From Candidatus Binatia bacterium (lineage in GTDB: Bacteria; Desulfobacterota; Binatia; UBA12015), in NCBI GenBank assembly GCA_029243485.1, contig JAQWRY010000032.1:118404-182403 (forward strand): a DNA stretch of 64,000 bases, written 5' to 3'. The notes under the pieces are model-generated. The model searched no databases and had not been told where the DNA came from. It saw only the letters and a program-made list of their open reading frames with translations. This document shows positions 7,508-20,602 of this stretch, piece after piece. The position numbers and the translations under genes were made by a program. How positions within the stretch are numbered: position 1 is the stretch's first letter; each line of letters begins with the position of its first letter.

Positions 7508-7582
7508 GGGCCAGTAGCTCTAATTGGCTAGAGCATCGGACTCCAAATCCGAGGGTTGCAGGTTCGAATCCTGCCTGGCCTG
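7508..7582 (+). tRNA. trpT: tRNA-Trp (CCA)
   Basis: The anticodon stem TCGGA/TCCGA holds loop 'CTCCAAA', giving anticodon CCA, and the T-arm GCAGG/CCTGC is regular. Acceptor GGGCCAG pairs with CTGGCCT, so the first pair is a G-U wobble, unless RNase P cleaves one base earlier at A7507. The discriminator is G and CCA is not encoded. It lies between rpmG and secE, its usual place. Confidence 0.94.
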
Positions 7583-7659
7583 CTGCCCGGCTGTCTCGAC
7601 CGGGGTGGTCGAGGCAAAATCAGACTCAAAGCAGTTTTTAAGAAGGGAACACGGACGAA

Positions 7660-7920
7660 ATGGCGAAGCAGTCGGAAAGCCGCGGTGCTCAGGGCGGTGC
7701 CCAGAGCAAGGTGGGTGAGATAATTTCGGCTGGTCCGCGTTCGATCCAGTTCGTAAAAGAAGCATGGCAGGAGTTGCAGAAGGTCCACTGGCCTACCCGC
7801 AAGGAGACCTACCAGGCGACTGCCGTCGTCCTGGTGGTCGTCGGAATTTCAGCGGTTTTCCTGGGTTTGGTCGACTTCGCACTCTCGTTCGCCATGCAAT
7901 ACATCATGGGCACTTCATGA
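7660..7920 (+). CDS. secE: Preprotein translocase subunit SecE
   Basis: This 86-residue single-span form of SecE clamps SecY in the SecYEG channel. The hallmark amphipathic helix 'FVKEAWQELQKVHWPTRKET' (about residues 31-50) precedes one transmembrane helix (about 53-80). ATG 7660 follows a 'GGGAACACGGACGAA' purine stretch. It lies 77 bp after tRNA-Trp and 56 bp before nusG, the standard arrangement; secY is 25 kb downstream in the same super-cluster. Confidence 0.95.
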   Translation: MAKQSESRGAQGGAQSKVGEIISAGPRSIQFVKEAWQELQKVHWPTRKETYQATAVVLVVVGISAVFLGLVDFALSFAMQYIMGTS

Positions 7921-7976
7921 GTGGCCCGGGCCTGCCGGCATTCCTGCAGACCCCCAACGTCGCGAGGAAATAATTG

Positions 7977-8642
7977 ATGTCCGGTTCGACGGAGTCTTCC
8001 GGAGGCGCATCGCCGCCTGCCGCGGGACGCTGGTACGTCGTCCACACATACTCGGGGTACGAGGCCAAAGTGAAGGCCTCGCTCGACGAGCGTCGTCGCT
8101 CGGAGACCGCCAAGAAGCAGGCCGAACTGGCCAACCTCGAGGCGAGAGAGAATCCGAACGACAAAGAACTGGTGGTCATCGCCGAGTTCAAAGTCGCGCT
8201 CGAGCAGTTGGACTCGTTTCAGAACATTTTGGTACCGGCCGAGAAGGTCGTCGAGCTCGTAAAAGGGCAACGACGCACCTCTACGCGCAAGTTCTTCCCG
8301 GGCTACATCCTGGTCAACGTCGGGATCCTCGGGGACTTCATCAAGGGGCTGATCAAGTCTACGCCGCGGGTCACGGGATTCGTCGGCGGGACGGACGATC
8401 CCCCCGCGATCAGCGAGTCGGAAGTCATGGAGATCACCCAGCAGATGGAAGAGGGGGCTACCAAGCCCAGGGTCCTCTTCTCTGCAGGCGACAGCGTCAA
8501 GGTGATCGACGGTCCGTTCCAGGACTTCAACGGTACGGTGGAAGAAGTGAAGCCCGAAAAGGGCAAGCTCCGCGTCCTGATCAGCATCTTTGGTCGGGCT
8601 ACGCCTGTGGAGCTGGAATTCGTTCAGGTCGAAAAGGCCTGA
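7977..8642 (+). CDS. nusG: Transcription termination/antitermination factor NusG with an enlarged NGN domain
   Basis: NusG binds the RNA polymerase clamp through its NGN domain and Rho or S10 through its KOW domain. Seen here are '[18 protein letters not shown]' (19-36), '[18 protein letters not shown]' (97-114), '[13 protein letters not shown]' and the KOW segment '[14 protein letters not shown]' with '[19 protein letters not shown]' at the C-terminus. At 221 residues it exceeds E. coli NusG (181). The excess is a charged, probably helical insertion at about residues 39-78, after the first NGN helix. ATG 7977 is preferred to the TTG just before it, with GAGGAAATAA as the ribosome-binding site. 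It heads toward rplK with a 22-bp gap. Confidence 0.95.
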   Translation: MSGSTESSGGASPPAAGRWYVVHTYSGYEAKVKASLDERRRSETAKKQAELANLEARENPNDKELVVIAEFKVALEQLDSFQNILVPAEKVVELVKGQRRTSTRKFFPGYILVNVGILGDFIKGLIKSTPRVTGFVGGTDDPPAISESEVMEITQQMEEGATKPRVLFSAGDSVKVIDGPFQDFNGTVEEVKPEKGKLRVLISIFGRATPVELEFVQVEKA

Positions 8643-8664
8643 TCGGACTAGTCGAGGAAACAAA

Positions 8665-9090
8665 GTGGCAAAGAAGGTCATCGGAGAGATCAAACTCCAG
8701 ATTCCGGCAGGTTCGGCGAACCCGAGCCCGCCCGTGGGTCCTGCACTCGGTCAGCGTGGCGTGAACATCATGGAGTTCTGCAAGGCGTTCAACGCCCAGA
8801 CGCAGAGCCAAGCCGGGTTGATCATCCCGGTCATCATCACGGTGTACGCGGACCGTTCATTCACTTTCATCACGAAGACCCCGCCCGCTTCAGTTCTGCT
8901 GAAGAAGGCCGCGGGCCTTCAGAAGGGATCGCAGGAGCCGCGCCGAACGATGGTCGGTGAGGTTACGCGCGCTCAGGTGCGTGAGATCGCAACGACCAAG
9001 CTGCCCGACTTGAACGCCGTCACGATGGATGCGGCGGAGCGCATCGTCGAAGGGACGGCGCGCAGCATGGGCCTAACGGTGGTGGACTGA
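8665..9090 (+). CDS. rplK: 50S ribosomal protein L11 (uL11)
   Basis: This 141-residue protein of the GTPase-associated centre binds 23S rRNA helices 43/44 together with the L10-L12 stalk. The Pro-rich N-domain '[19 protein letters not shown]' and the C-domain '[15 protein letters not shown]' are diagnostic. GTG 8665 gives the normal '[15 protein letters not shown]' start, preceded by GAGGAAACAA; longer in-frame starts would run into nusG. rplA follows after 3 bp. Confidence 0.97.
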   Translation: MAKKVIGEIKLQIPAGSANPSPPVGPALGQRGVNIMEFCKAFNAQTQSQAGLIIPVIITVYADRSFTFITKTPPASVLLKKAAGLQKGSQEPRRTMVGEVTRAQVREIATTKLPDLNAVTMDAAERIVEGTARSMGLTVVD

Positions 9091-9093
9091 ATC

Positions 9094-9798
9094 ATGGGGC
9101 ACCTGAGTAAGAGACTGACGAAGGCCCGTGAGGGGATCGACCGCACGCGGCGCTACTCGCTGGCGGAGGCCCTCGGCCTCGCCGTCGAAGCGGCGCCCGC
9201 GAAGTTCGACGAGACCGTCGAACTGGCCGTGGTTTTGGGCGTCGACCCCCGCCAGGCAGAGCAGAACGTTCGCGGCACCTGCCAGCTCCCGCACGGGACC
9301 GGCAAGAGCGTGCGCGTCCTCGTGTTCGCCAAGGGGGACAAGATCAAAGAGGCGGAAGACGCCGGTGCCGACTTCGTCGGCGGCGACGATCTGGCTCAGA
9401 AGATCCAGGGCGAAGGCTGGCTCGAGTTCGACAAGGCCATCGCGACCCCAGACATGATGGCCGTCGTCGGCAAGCTCGGTAAGGTTCTCGGCCCTCGCGG
9501 CCTGATGCCGAACCCGAAGGTCGGGACCGTCACTATGGACGTGTCCAAGGCAGTCGCCGAGCTGAAGGCGGGCAAGGTCGAGTACCGCGTCGACAAGGCG
9601 GGGATCATCCACGTGCCGATCGGCAAGCGCTCTTTCGGCGCCGAGAAGCTCGTCGACAACGCCCAGTGCGTCATCGACAGCCTCCTGCGCGCCAAGCCGC
9701 AGGCCGCCAAGGGCACCTACATGAAGGCCATCGCCGTCTCGACGACGATGGGGCCGGGAATCCGCATCGATCCCGTGGCCGTGAAGGCGGCGGCTTGA
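9094..9798 (+). CDS. rplA: 50S ribosomal protein L1 (uL1)
   Basis: This 234-residue protein of the mobile L1 stalk helps release E-site tRNA and in many bacteria represses the L11 operon by binding its own mRNA. '[16 protein letters not shown]' (about 130-145) and '[19 protein letters not shown]' (about 159-177) are family signatures. It starts 3 bp after rplK, consistent with coupled translation. I did not find a clear L1-binding hairpin before rplK. Confidence 0.97.
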   Translation: MGHLSKRLTKAREGIDRTRRYSLAEALGLAVEAAPAKFDETVELAVVLGVDPRQAEQNVRGTCQLPHGTGKSVRVLVFAKGDKIKEAEDAGADFVGGDDLAQKIQGEGWLEFDKAIATPDMMAVVGKLGKVLGPRGLMPNPKVGTVTMDVSKAVAELKAGKVEYRVDKAGIIHVPIGKRSFGAEKLVDNAQCVIDSLLRAKPQAAKGTYMKAIAVSTTMGPGIRIDPVAVKAAA

Positions 9799-9823
9799 GC
9801 CGCAGGGCTGTGGAGATCAACCC

Positions 9824-10357
9824 GTGAACGTCGAAGCCAAAGCCAAAGCGGAAGTCATCGAGGGTCTGAAGGACCGGCTCGGTCGGGCCAACATTGCGAT
9901 CATCGCCGAGCCCAACGGCCTGAACGTCGCGGAGGTCACCGGCCTGCGCAACAAGATGCGCGAGATGGAAGGCGAGTACAAAATCGCCAAGAACACGCTC
10001 GCGCTCCGGGCTTTCAAAGAAAGTGATTTCGAGCCCCTGCATGAGATGCTGGTCGGCCAGACCGCGCTCGTGTTCGGGTACGGCGACCCCGTCGCCGTCG
10101 CCAAGGAGCTCGTCAAGTTCACCAAGGACAATGCAGAGAAGCTCCAGATCAAAGGAGCGATTCTCGAAGGACAGCTCTTTGCGGGAGAAGACGTAAAGCA
10201 GCTTGCGAAGCTCAAGACGAAGGATGAGCTCCGCTCGCAGCTTCTCAGTGTTCTCACTGCACCGGCCACGCAACTCGTACGGCTTCTCAGTGAGCCGGCG
10301 AACCAGCTGGCGCGTGTCATTAAGGCGCGCGGCGACTCGGGCGCCCCGGCAGACTGA
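9824..10357 (+). CDS. rplJ: 50S ribosomal protein L10 (uL10)
   Basis: This 177-residue base of the ribosomal stalk has an N-terminal globular rRNA-binding domain and a C-terminal helix that carries L7/L12 dimers. 'EVTGLRNKMREMEGEYKIAKNTL' in the N-half, shown here only by its ends, is the typical core. The last about 45 residues form the L12-binding helix. GTG 9824 is the start. The gap to rplA is only 25 bp, so the long autogenous L10 leader known from E. coli cannot be present in that form. Confidence 0.95.
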   Translation: MNVEAKAKAEVIEGLKDRLGRANIAIIAEPNGLNVAEVTGLRNKMREMEGEYKIAKNTLALRAFKESDFEPLHEMLVGQTALVFGYGDPVAVAKELVKFTKDNAEKLQIKGAILEGQLFAGEDVKQLAKLKTKDELRSQLLSVLTAPATQLVRLLSEPANQLARVIKARGDSGAPAD

Positions 10358-10428
10358 AGCCCGCCACACCGACAACCAGAACCCCTGGGCGGCCCAATAG
10401 GCCGCTAAGAAGTAGGTAAGGAGAGAAC

Positions 10429-10821
10429 ATGCCCATCACGGCGGAGAAGATGAACGAGATCATCGACCAGCTTTCGGAGCTGACGATCATGGAAGTTTCG
10501 CAGCTTGTGAGCGCGCTCGAGGAGAAGTGGGGCGTCAGTGCTGCTGCTCCGGTCGCGGTCGCTGCAGCTGGAGCCGGCGGCGACGCCGGCGGCGAGGCCG
10601 CGCCCGAGAAGGATGAGTTCAACGTCATCCTGAAGGCGGCCGGCGAGAAGAAGATCCAGGTCATCAAGGCGGTACGCGAGATCACTGGTCTCGGCCTGAA
10701 GGAAGCCAAGGATCTCGTCGACGGCGCGCCCAAGGCGGTTAAGGAAGGCGCGACCAAGGACGAGGCCGAAGAGATGAAGAAGAAGATCGAGGAGGCCGGC
10801 GGTACCGTCGAGCTGGACTAG
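10429..10821 (+). CDS. rplL: 50S ribosomal protein L7/L12 (bL12)
   Basis: This 130-residue stalk protein recruits translational GTPases. It has an N-terminal dimerisation domain (about 1-35), an Ala/Gly-rich hinge (about 37-60, '[19 protein letters not shown]') and the C-terminal factor-binding domain with '[20 protein letters not shown]' and '[12 protein letters not shown]'. AAGGAGAGAAC directly before ATG 10429 is a strong ribosome-binding site, fitting the need for several copies per ribosome. A 155-bp structured gap separates it from rpoB. Confidence 0.97.
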   Translation: MPITAEKMNEIIDQLSELTIMEVSQLVSALEEKWGVSAAAPVAVAAAGAGGDAGGEAAPEKDEFNVILKAAGEKKIQVIKAVREITGLGLKEAKDLVDGAPKAVKEGATKDEAEEMKKKIEEAGGTVELD

Positions 10822-10874
10822 CGCGTCACGCGTCGGCGATGCCGCGCGGGTCAAAAAGTAGTTTTTTCAAGATG

Positions 10875-10963
10875 GCACGGGCCAGAAATGTGCCCGTGCG
10901 TCTTGTCGTCGGAAGGCCAGTCGCCGTCTGGCGCCCCGGATTCTTCGGGGCGGCTAAGACGGC
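10875..10963 (+). promoter_or_regulatory. Structured leader between rplL and rpoB (candidate attenuator or processing site)
   Basis: Two RNA structures are visible. The first is GCACGGGC (10875-10882) with GCCCGTGC (10892-10899). The second is compound: outer stem GCCGTCT (10923-10929) with AGACGGC (10957-10963) encloses inner stem CGCCCCG (10932-10938) with CGGGGCG (10946-10952). It ends three bases before the TAGGAGCG ribosome-binding site of rpoB. The E. coli rplL-rpoB gap holds an attenuator and an RNase III site, so a similar role in separating stalk and polymerase expression is likely but unproven. Confidence 0.5.
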
Positions 10964-10976
10964 ATTAGGAGCGTAG

Positions 10977-15113
<4,137 letters not shown>

Positions 15114-15122
15114 GAGGAGCGT

Positions 15123-18100
15123 ATGGAAGATCTCTTCAGTCTCTTTGAGAAGCCGAAGAACCCTATCGCCTTCGGATCCCTCCGTATTTCCATAGGCTCT
15201 CCGGAGATCATCCGTTCGTGGTCGCACGGTGAGGTGAAGAAGCCGGAGACCATCAACTACCGGACGTTCAAGCCGGAGCGCGATGGTCTCTTCTGCGCAA
15301 AGATCTTCGGACCGACGAAGGACTACGAGTGCAATTGCGGCAAGTACAAGCGCATGCGTCACCGTGGTGTCGTCTGTGAGAAGTGCGGCGTCGAGGTCAT
15401 TCAGAGCAAGGTTCGCCGCGAGCGCATGGGTCACATCGACCTGGCGACGCCCGTTGCGCACATCTGGTTTCTGAAGAGCCTTCCATCACGCATCGGCACG
15501 GCGCTCGACCTGACGCTGAAAGAGGTCGAGAAGGTTCTGTACTTCGAGTCCTACGTCGTGATGGACCCGAAGGACACGCCGCTCCAGAAGAACGAGCTTC
15601 TCACCGAGACCGCTTACCGCCAGGCGATCGAGGAGCACGGCCCGGACAGCTTCAAAGCCGACATGGGAGCCGAAGCCATCCGCCAGCTGCTCGGCGAGAT
15701 CGAAGTCGAGAAGACCGCCGGCGAGCTCCGCGAGGAGATGAAGGCGGCGACGAGTGAGGCCAAGCGCAAGAAGCTCGCGAAGCGCCTCAAGGTCATCAGC
15801 GCTCTGAAGCGTTCGGGCATCCGTCCCGAGTGGATGATCCTCGAGGTCGTGCCGGTCATTCCGCCCGATCTGCGTCCCCTCGTGCCGCTCGACGGTGGTC
15901 GATTCGCCACGTCGGACCTGAACGATCTCTACCGCCGCGTCATCAACCGGAACAATCGTCTGAAGCGCCTGATGGAGCTGCAGGCACCGGACATCATCAT
16001 CCGCAACGAGAAGCGCATGCTGCAGGAGGCCGTCGACGCTCTGTTCGACAACGGCCGCCGCGGTCGTGCGATCACCGGACCGAACAAGCGTCCGCTGAAG
16101 TCGCTCTCGGACATGCTCAAGGGCAAGACCGGTCGCTTCCGTCAGAACCTTCTCGGAAATCGTGTCGACTACTCGGGCCGCTCGGTCATCGTCGTGGGCC
16201 CGGAGCTTCGCCTCCACCAGTGCGGCCTGCCGAAGAAGATGGCTCTCGAGCTGTTCAAGCCGTTCATCTACAACAAGCTCGAAGAGCGCGGTCTGGTCAC
16301 GACGATCAAGAGTGCGAAGAAGATGGTGGAGAAGGAGCGTCCCGAGGTGTGGGACATTCTGGACGAGGTCATCCGCGAGCATCCCGTGATGCTGAACCGC
16401 GCACCGACCCTCCATCGACTCGGCATCCAGGCTTTCGAGCCGGTGCTGATCGAGGGCAAGGCCATCCAGCTACATCCGTTAGTCTGTGCGGCGTACAACG
16501 CCGACTTCGACGGTGATCAGATGGCGGTTCACGTTCCGCTGTCGGTCGAGGCACAGGTCGAAGCTCGCGCGCTCATGATGTCGACCAACAACATCCTCTC
16601 ACCCGCCAACGGCAAGCCGATCATCGTGCCCACGCAGGACATGGTGCTCGGGCTCTACTGGATGACGCGTGAGCGTCCCGGCGTCCGCGGTGAGGGAGCG
16701 ATCTTCTCGGGCGGCGAAGAAGTTCGAATCGCCTACGATCAGAATGAGATCGACCTTCAGGCCAAGGTGACCGTCCGGATCGAGGGCGAGCGCGTCGAAA
16801 CGACCGTCGGTCGCGTTCTCCTGTATGAGATCGTCCCGGAGGAGATTCCGTTCGCCGAAGTCAACAAGGTGATGAAGAAGAAGGAACTCGCGAACCTGAT
16901 CGACATCGCCTACCGCCGGTCCAAGAACAAGTCGACGGTCATCTTCGCCGACAAGCTCAAGGACGTCGGTTACCAGCACGCGACCAAGGCCGGCATTTCG
17001 ATTGGCATCAAGGACATGCGGATCCCCGACACGAAGGGGGCCTTCATCGACGAGGCGCACGAGGAAGTGGCGGAGATTGCCGAGCAGCACGCCAACGGGC
17101 TCATCACCGAGGGCGAGCGCTACAACAAGGTCGTCGACATCTGGGCTCAGAAGACCGATCAGATCGCCGACGCGATGATGCAAGGGATCCGCACCGAAGA
17201 GATCGCGGATAACCAGGGCAAGAAGCACGTAGTCGAGAGCTTCAACCCTATCTTCATGATGGCGGATTCCGGAGCGCGTGGTTCGGCACAGCAGATTCGT
17301 CAGCTGGCCGGCATGCGTGGTCTGATGGCGAAGCCGTCGGGTGAGATCATCGAGACGCCGATCACGGCGAACTTCCGCGAAGGTTTGACCGTGCTGCAGT
17401 ACTTCATCTCGACGCACGGTGCTCGTAAGGGTCTCGCCGATACGGCTCTGAAGACCGCGAACTCGGGTTACCTGACCCGTCGACTCGTCGACGTGGCACA
17501 GGACTGCATCATCAACGAGATCGACTGCGGTACCTTCGACGGCATCGACATGACGCCGTTGATGGAAGGCGGCGAGATCATCGAGTCGCTCGGTGATCGC
17601 GTCCTCGGCCGCGTGGCTCTCGAGGACATCCTGGATCCGTTCGACGATCGGGTTCTGGTCGAAGCGAACGACGAGATCGACGAAGAGAAGGTTACCCTCA
17701 TCGAAGAGGCCAACGTCGATCACGTGAAGATCCGCTCCGTGCTGACGTGTGCCGCAACCCGCGGTGTTTGCTGCAGTTGCTACGGCCGTGATCTCTCGCG
17801 GGGACACATGGTGAACATCGGTGAGGCGATTGGCGTCATTGCGGCTCAGTCGATCGGTGAGCCGGGCACGCAGCTCACGATGCGCACTTTCCACATCGGT
17901 GGTGCGGCGAGTCGGCAGATCGAGCAGACCGAGCTGGAGGCGCGCCACGACGGTGTCGTGCGCTACCTGGGACTCCAAGTCGTCACGAACAAGGACGGTG
18001 ACCGAGTCGCCATGTCCCGAAACGGCCAGATTTCGGTCGTAGAGGTCAGTGAGGAGAAGGGTCGCGAGCGCGAGCGCGAACGCTACCCGATCCTTCCGGG

Positions 18101-19364
18101 CGCGAAGCTCAAGATTGCGGACGGCGGTCCGGTCAAGCGCGGTGACATGATGGCCGAGTGGGACGCGTACACCGTCCCGGTCCTGACGGAGGTCGGGGGC
18201 AAGGTGAAGTTCGGCGACCTGATGCCGGGTGTCACCATGGAAGACCGGCTCGACGAACGAACCGGCCTCTCGACGACGGTCGTCATCGATTACACGGCGA
18301 GCCTCACGGCGCCGCTGGAAGACAAGTCAACCAAGACGGTCAAGGGGAAGAAGAAGTCCGCCAAGACCAAGAAGGAAGAGGCGGCAGCGGCTCAGCCGAC
18401 ACCGCGTATCTCCATCAAGGGCGCAGACGGCAAGACCGTGAAGCTCGAGAGCGGGCAGGAAGCTCGCTACCAGCTCCCGGTTGGCATCCACCTCTCGGTG
18501 GTCGACGGCCAGGAGGTCCACGCCGGAGACGTCGTGGCGAAGATGCCTCGCGAAACCACCAAGACCAAGGATATCACCGGTGGTCTGCCTCGGGTCGCCG
18601 AGCTCTTCGAGGCTCGCAAGCCCAAGGAGTTCGCGATCGTCAGCGAGATCGACGGTGTGGTCTCCTTCGGCAAGGACACCAAGGGTAAGCGGAAGGTGGA
18701 GGTCACGCCGGAAGTCGGCGAGAAGCGCGAGTATCTCATCCCCAAGGGCAAGCACATGCGTGCCCACCCAGGGGACCACGTCCGCGCCGGCGATGCGCTG
18801 ATGGACGGCTCGTCGAACCCACACGACATCCTGACCATCATGGGGGAGAAGGCCCTGGCCAAGTTCCTCGTGGACGAGGTTCAGGAGATCTACCGCCTCC
18901 AGGGTGTGCGCATCAACGACAAGCACATCGAGGTGATCGTCCGGCAGATGCTCCGCCGGGTCCGGATCACGGCGGTGGGCGATACCGAATTCCTCATCGG
19001 AGATAGCGTCGAGAAATGGCGCTTCGAGGACGAGAACCGCAAGGCGGAAGAGGCCGGTGGCGAGCCTGCCCGAGCCGAGCCGCTCTTGCTCGGTATCACC
19101 AAGGCGAGCCTGTCGACCGAGAGCTTCATCTCTGCGGCCTCCTTCCAGGAGACCACGAAGGTGCTCACGGAGGCCGCCATCAACGGCAAGATGGACCGTC
19201 TGACGGGCCTCAAAGAGAACGTCATCATGGGCCGGCTGATCCCCGCCGGGACCGGTGTAAAACAGTACAACGAGCTCGAAGTCGAGGTTCACGAGCCGGA
19301 GGCGGGCAGTCTTCCGGACGAGGAGACGGGTCTCGTGGGCGACCACACGGTGGAGGTCGCTTGA
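15123..19364 (+). CDS. rpoC: DNA-directed RNA polymerase subunit beta'
   Basis: At 1413 residues, zinc finger 1 has Cys70, Cys72, Cys85 and Cys88, the same numbering as E. coli. The catalytic Mg2+ loop 'NADFDGDQM' lies at 459-467, and the second zinc site includes '[15 protein letters not shown]'. '[20 protein letters not shown]' begins the bridge-helix/trigger-loop region. A large insertion splits the trigger loop (SI3 type), and a Lys/Ala-rich linker ('[17 protein letters not shown]', about residues 1075-1091) lies within it. GGAGGAGCGT precedes ATG 15123. No clear terminator follows before rpsL. Confidence 0.98.
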   Translation: MEDLFSLFEKPKNPIAFGSLRISIGSPEIIRSWSHGEVKKPETINYRTFKPERDGLFCAKIFGPTKDYECNCGKYKRMRHRGVVCEKCGVEVIQSKVRRERMGHIDLATPVAHIWFLKSLPSRIGTALDLTLKEVEKVLYFESYVVMDPKDTPLQKNELLTETAYRQAIEEHGPDSFKADMGAEAIRQLLGEIEVEKTAGELREEMKAATSEAKRKKLAKRLKVISALKRSGIRPEWMILEVVPVIPPDLRPLVPLDGGRFATSDLNDLYRRVINRNNRLKRLMELQAPDIIIRNEKRMLQEAVDALFDNGRRGRAITGPNKRPLKSLSDMLKGKTGRFRQNLLGNRVDYSGRSVIVVGPELRLHQCGLPKKMALELFKPFIYNKLEERGLVTTIKSAKKMVEKERPEVWDILDEVIREHPVMLNRAPTLHRLGIQAFEPVLIEGKAIQLHPLVCAAYNADFDGDQMAVHVPLSVEAQVEARALMMSTNNILSPANGKPIIVPTQDMVLGLYWMTRERPGVRGEGAIFSGGEEVRIAYDQNEIDLQAKVTVRIEGERVETTVGRVLLYEIVPEEIPFAEVNKVMKKKELANLIDIAYRRSKNKSTVIFADKLKDVGYQHATKAGISIGIKDMRIPDTKGAFIDEAHEEVAEIAEQHANGLITEGERYNKVVDIWAQKTDQIADAMMQGIRTEEIADNQGKKHVVESFNPIFMMADSGARGSAQQIRQLAGMRGLMAKPSGEIIETPITANFREGLTVLQYFISTHGARKGLADTALKTANSGYLTRRLVDVAQDCIINEIDCGTFDGIDMTPLMEGGEIIESLGDRVLGRVALEDILDPFDDRVLVEANDEIDEEKVTLIEEANVDHVKIRSVLTCAATRGVCCSCYGRDLSRGHMVNIGEAIGVIAAQSIGEPGTQLTMRTFHIGGAASRQIEQTELEARHDGVVRYLGLQVVTNKDGDRVAMSRNGQISVVEVSEEKGRERERERYPILPGAKLKIADGGPVKRGDMMAEWDAYTVPVLTEVGGKVKFGDLMPGVTMEDRLDERTGLSTTVVIDYTASLTAPLEDKSTKTVKGKKKSAKTKKEEAAAAQPTPRISIKGADGKTVKLESGQEARYQLPVGIHLSVVDGQEVHAGDVVAKMPRETTKTKDITGGLPRVAELFEARKPKEFAIVSEIDGVVSFGKDTKGKRKVEVTPEVGEKREYLIPKGKHMRAHPGDHVRAGDALMDGSSNPHDILTIMGEKALAKFLVDEVQEIYRLQGVRINDKHIEVIVRQMLRRVRITAVGDTEFLIGDSVEKWRFEDENRKAEEAGGEPARAEPLLLGITKASLSTESFISAASFQETTKVLTEAAINGKMDRLTGLKENVIMGRLIPAGTGVKQYNELEVEVHEPEAGSLPDEETGLVGDHTVEVA

Positions 19365-19545
19365 CTTGAAAGCCCTCGTTTCCTAAATATTTCTGCTTCA
19401 CCCTGTGTATTCCCGCCTTGACGCAGTGAGCCATCGCGGAAAATTCCCTAGATTCCTAGGATTACCGGGCCATTAGAACCACGAACCCAGTTGCTTCGCG
19501 GAGAGTAAGCGGAGCAAACGGGACCAATACGGATACGAACTTCGG

Positions 19546-19917
19546 ATGCCTACGATCAATCAACTCGTGAAGCGTGGCCGCGAAAAGCAGCGGCGCAAGC
19601 TGAACACACCCGCACTGCAGCGTTCGCCGCAGAAGCGGGGTGTTTGCACCCGCGTCTACACGCAGACGCCGAAGAAGCCGAACTCGGCCCTTCGGAAGGT
19701 CGCACGCGTGCGCCTCACGAACGGCATCGAGGTCACGTCCTACATCCCTGGCATCGGCCACAACTTGCAGGAGCACTCAGTGGTGCTCATTCGCGGGGGT
19801 CGTGTGAAGGATCTCCCGGGCGTGCGGTACCACATCATCCGCGGGACTCTCGACGCCGTCGGCGTCACCGAGAGGAAGAGCGGTCGATCCAAGTACGGCG
19901 CCAAGCGGCCCAAGTAG
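19546..19917 (+). CDS. rpsL: 30S ribosomal protein S12 (uS12)
   Basis: This 123-residue decoding-centre protein keeps both streptomycin-related lysines ('TPKKPNS' with Lys43/44 and 'GRVKDLPG' with Lys88), so the site is wild type. Asp89 is the residue usually beta-methylthiolated by RimO. It begins the str cluster, 181 bp after rpoC. That gap shows only a weak TTGACG (19418-19423) and no convincing promoter, so read-through from rpoBC is possible. Confidence 0.98.
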   Translation: MPTINQLVKRGREKQRRKLNTPALQRSPQKRGVCTRVYTQTPKKPNSALRKVARVRLTNGIEVTSYIPGIGHNLQEHSVVLIRGGRVKDLPGVRYHIIRGTLDAVGVTERKSGRSKYGAKRPK

Positions 19918-20004
19918 GAAGCGGGTCGCGTCGATTTACCACATTCATCCACAATAGGTAGTTGGGGATGCCTTCCGGCCAATCGGTCGGAAGCGGACCC
20001 GCCG

Positions 20005-20034
20005 ACCACCGAAAGTTTCAAGACTTCTGGTGGT
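20005..20034 (+). promoter_or_regulatory. Hairpin in the rpsL-rpsG gap (candidate S7 autoregulatory site)
   Basis: ACCACCGAAAGT (20005-20016) pairs with ACTTCTGGTGGT (20023-20034) around a six-base loop, with one mismatch and one G-T wobble. In E. coli the intercistronic rpsL-rpsG mRNA binds S7 and controls rpsG translation. The 185-bp gap here is large for this otherwise compact cluster, which favours a regulatory role. Confidence 0.4.
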
Positions 20035-20102
20035 TGAGCGGACATCGGTAGTAGCCCCGTCGATCTTTAGGGTCGCCGGAGCTCATTGGGAACGAGAGAT
20101 CA

Positions 20103-20573
20103 ATGCCACGTAAAGGTGAGGTTCGTCGGCGCGATGTGCTGCCGGATCCGAAATATCACGACCGACTGGTCACCAAGTTCATGAACAACATGATGTTTGG
20201 TGGGAAGAAGAGTCTCACGGAGCGGATCTTCTACGGCGCGCTGGACCTCATTCAGGAGCGCAGCGGCGAGGACCCGGTCGTCATCTTCCGGAAGGCTCTC
20301 GACAACGTAAAGCCGGCTGTCGAGGTTCGCTCCCGACGCGTCGGTGGCGCGACCTACCAGGTTCCCATCGAAGTTCGCCAGGTCCGTCGGGCCGCACTCG
20401 GCATGCGCTGGCTCGTTCAGAGCAGCCGCGCCCGCCACGAGAAGTCGATGGTCGAGCGCCTCGCCGGAGAGTTCATGGACGCCGCGGCGAGTCGCGGTAA
20501 CGCAGTCAAAAAGAAAGAAGACACCCACCGGATGGCCGAGGCGAACAACGCCTTCTCCCATTACCGCTGGTAG
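20103..20573 (+). CDS. rpsG: 30S ribosomal protein S7 (uS7)
   Basis: This 156-residue primary assembly protein of the 30S head sits near the E site. '[17 protein letters not shown]' at the N-terminus, '[22 protein letters not shown]' in the middle (ends given) and the C-terminal 'NAFSHYRW' are characteristic. In E. coli S7 represses the str operon by binding the intercistronic RNA. ATG 20103 gives the standard start. fusA follows after 29 bp. Confidence 0.97.
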   Translation: MPRKGEVRRRDVLPDPKYHDRLVTKFMNNMMFGGKKSLTERIFYGALDLIQERSGEDPVVIFRKALDNVKPAVEVRSRRVGGATYQVPIEVRQVRRAALGMRWLVQSSRARHEKSMVERLAGEFMDAAASRGNAVKKKEDTHRMAEANNAFSHYRW

Positions 20574-20602
20574 TCGGTCGCTCAAGAATCAACGGTTGAA
20601 TC

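Noticed and set aside
19418..19445. A TTGACG box in the rpoC-rpsL gap as an rpsL promoter
   Set aside because: No -10-like hexamer with more than three matches lies at 16-18 bp, so I did not list it as a promoter.
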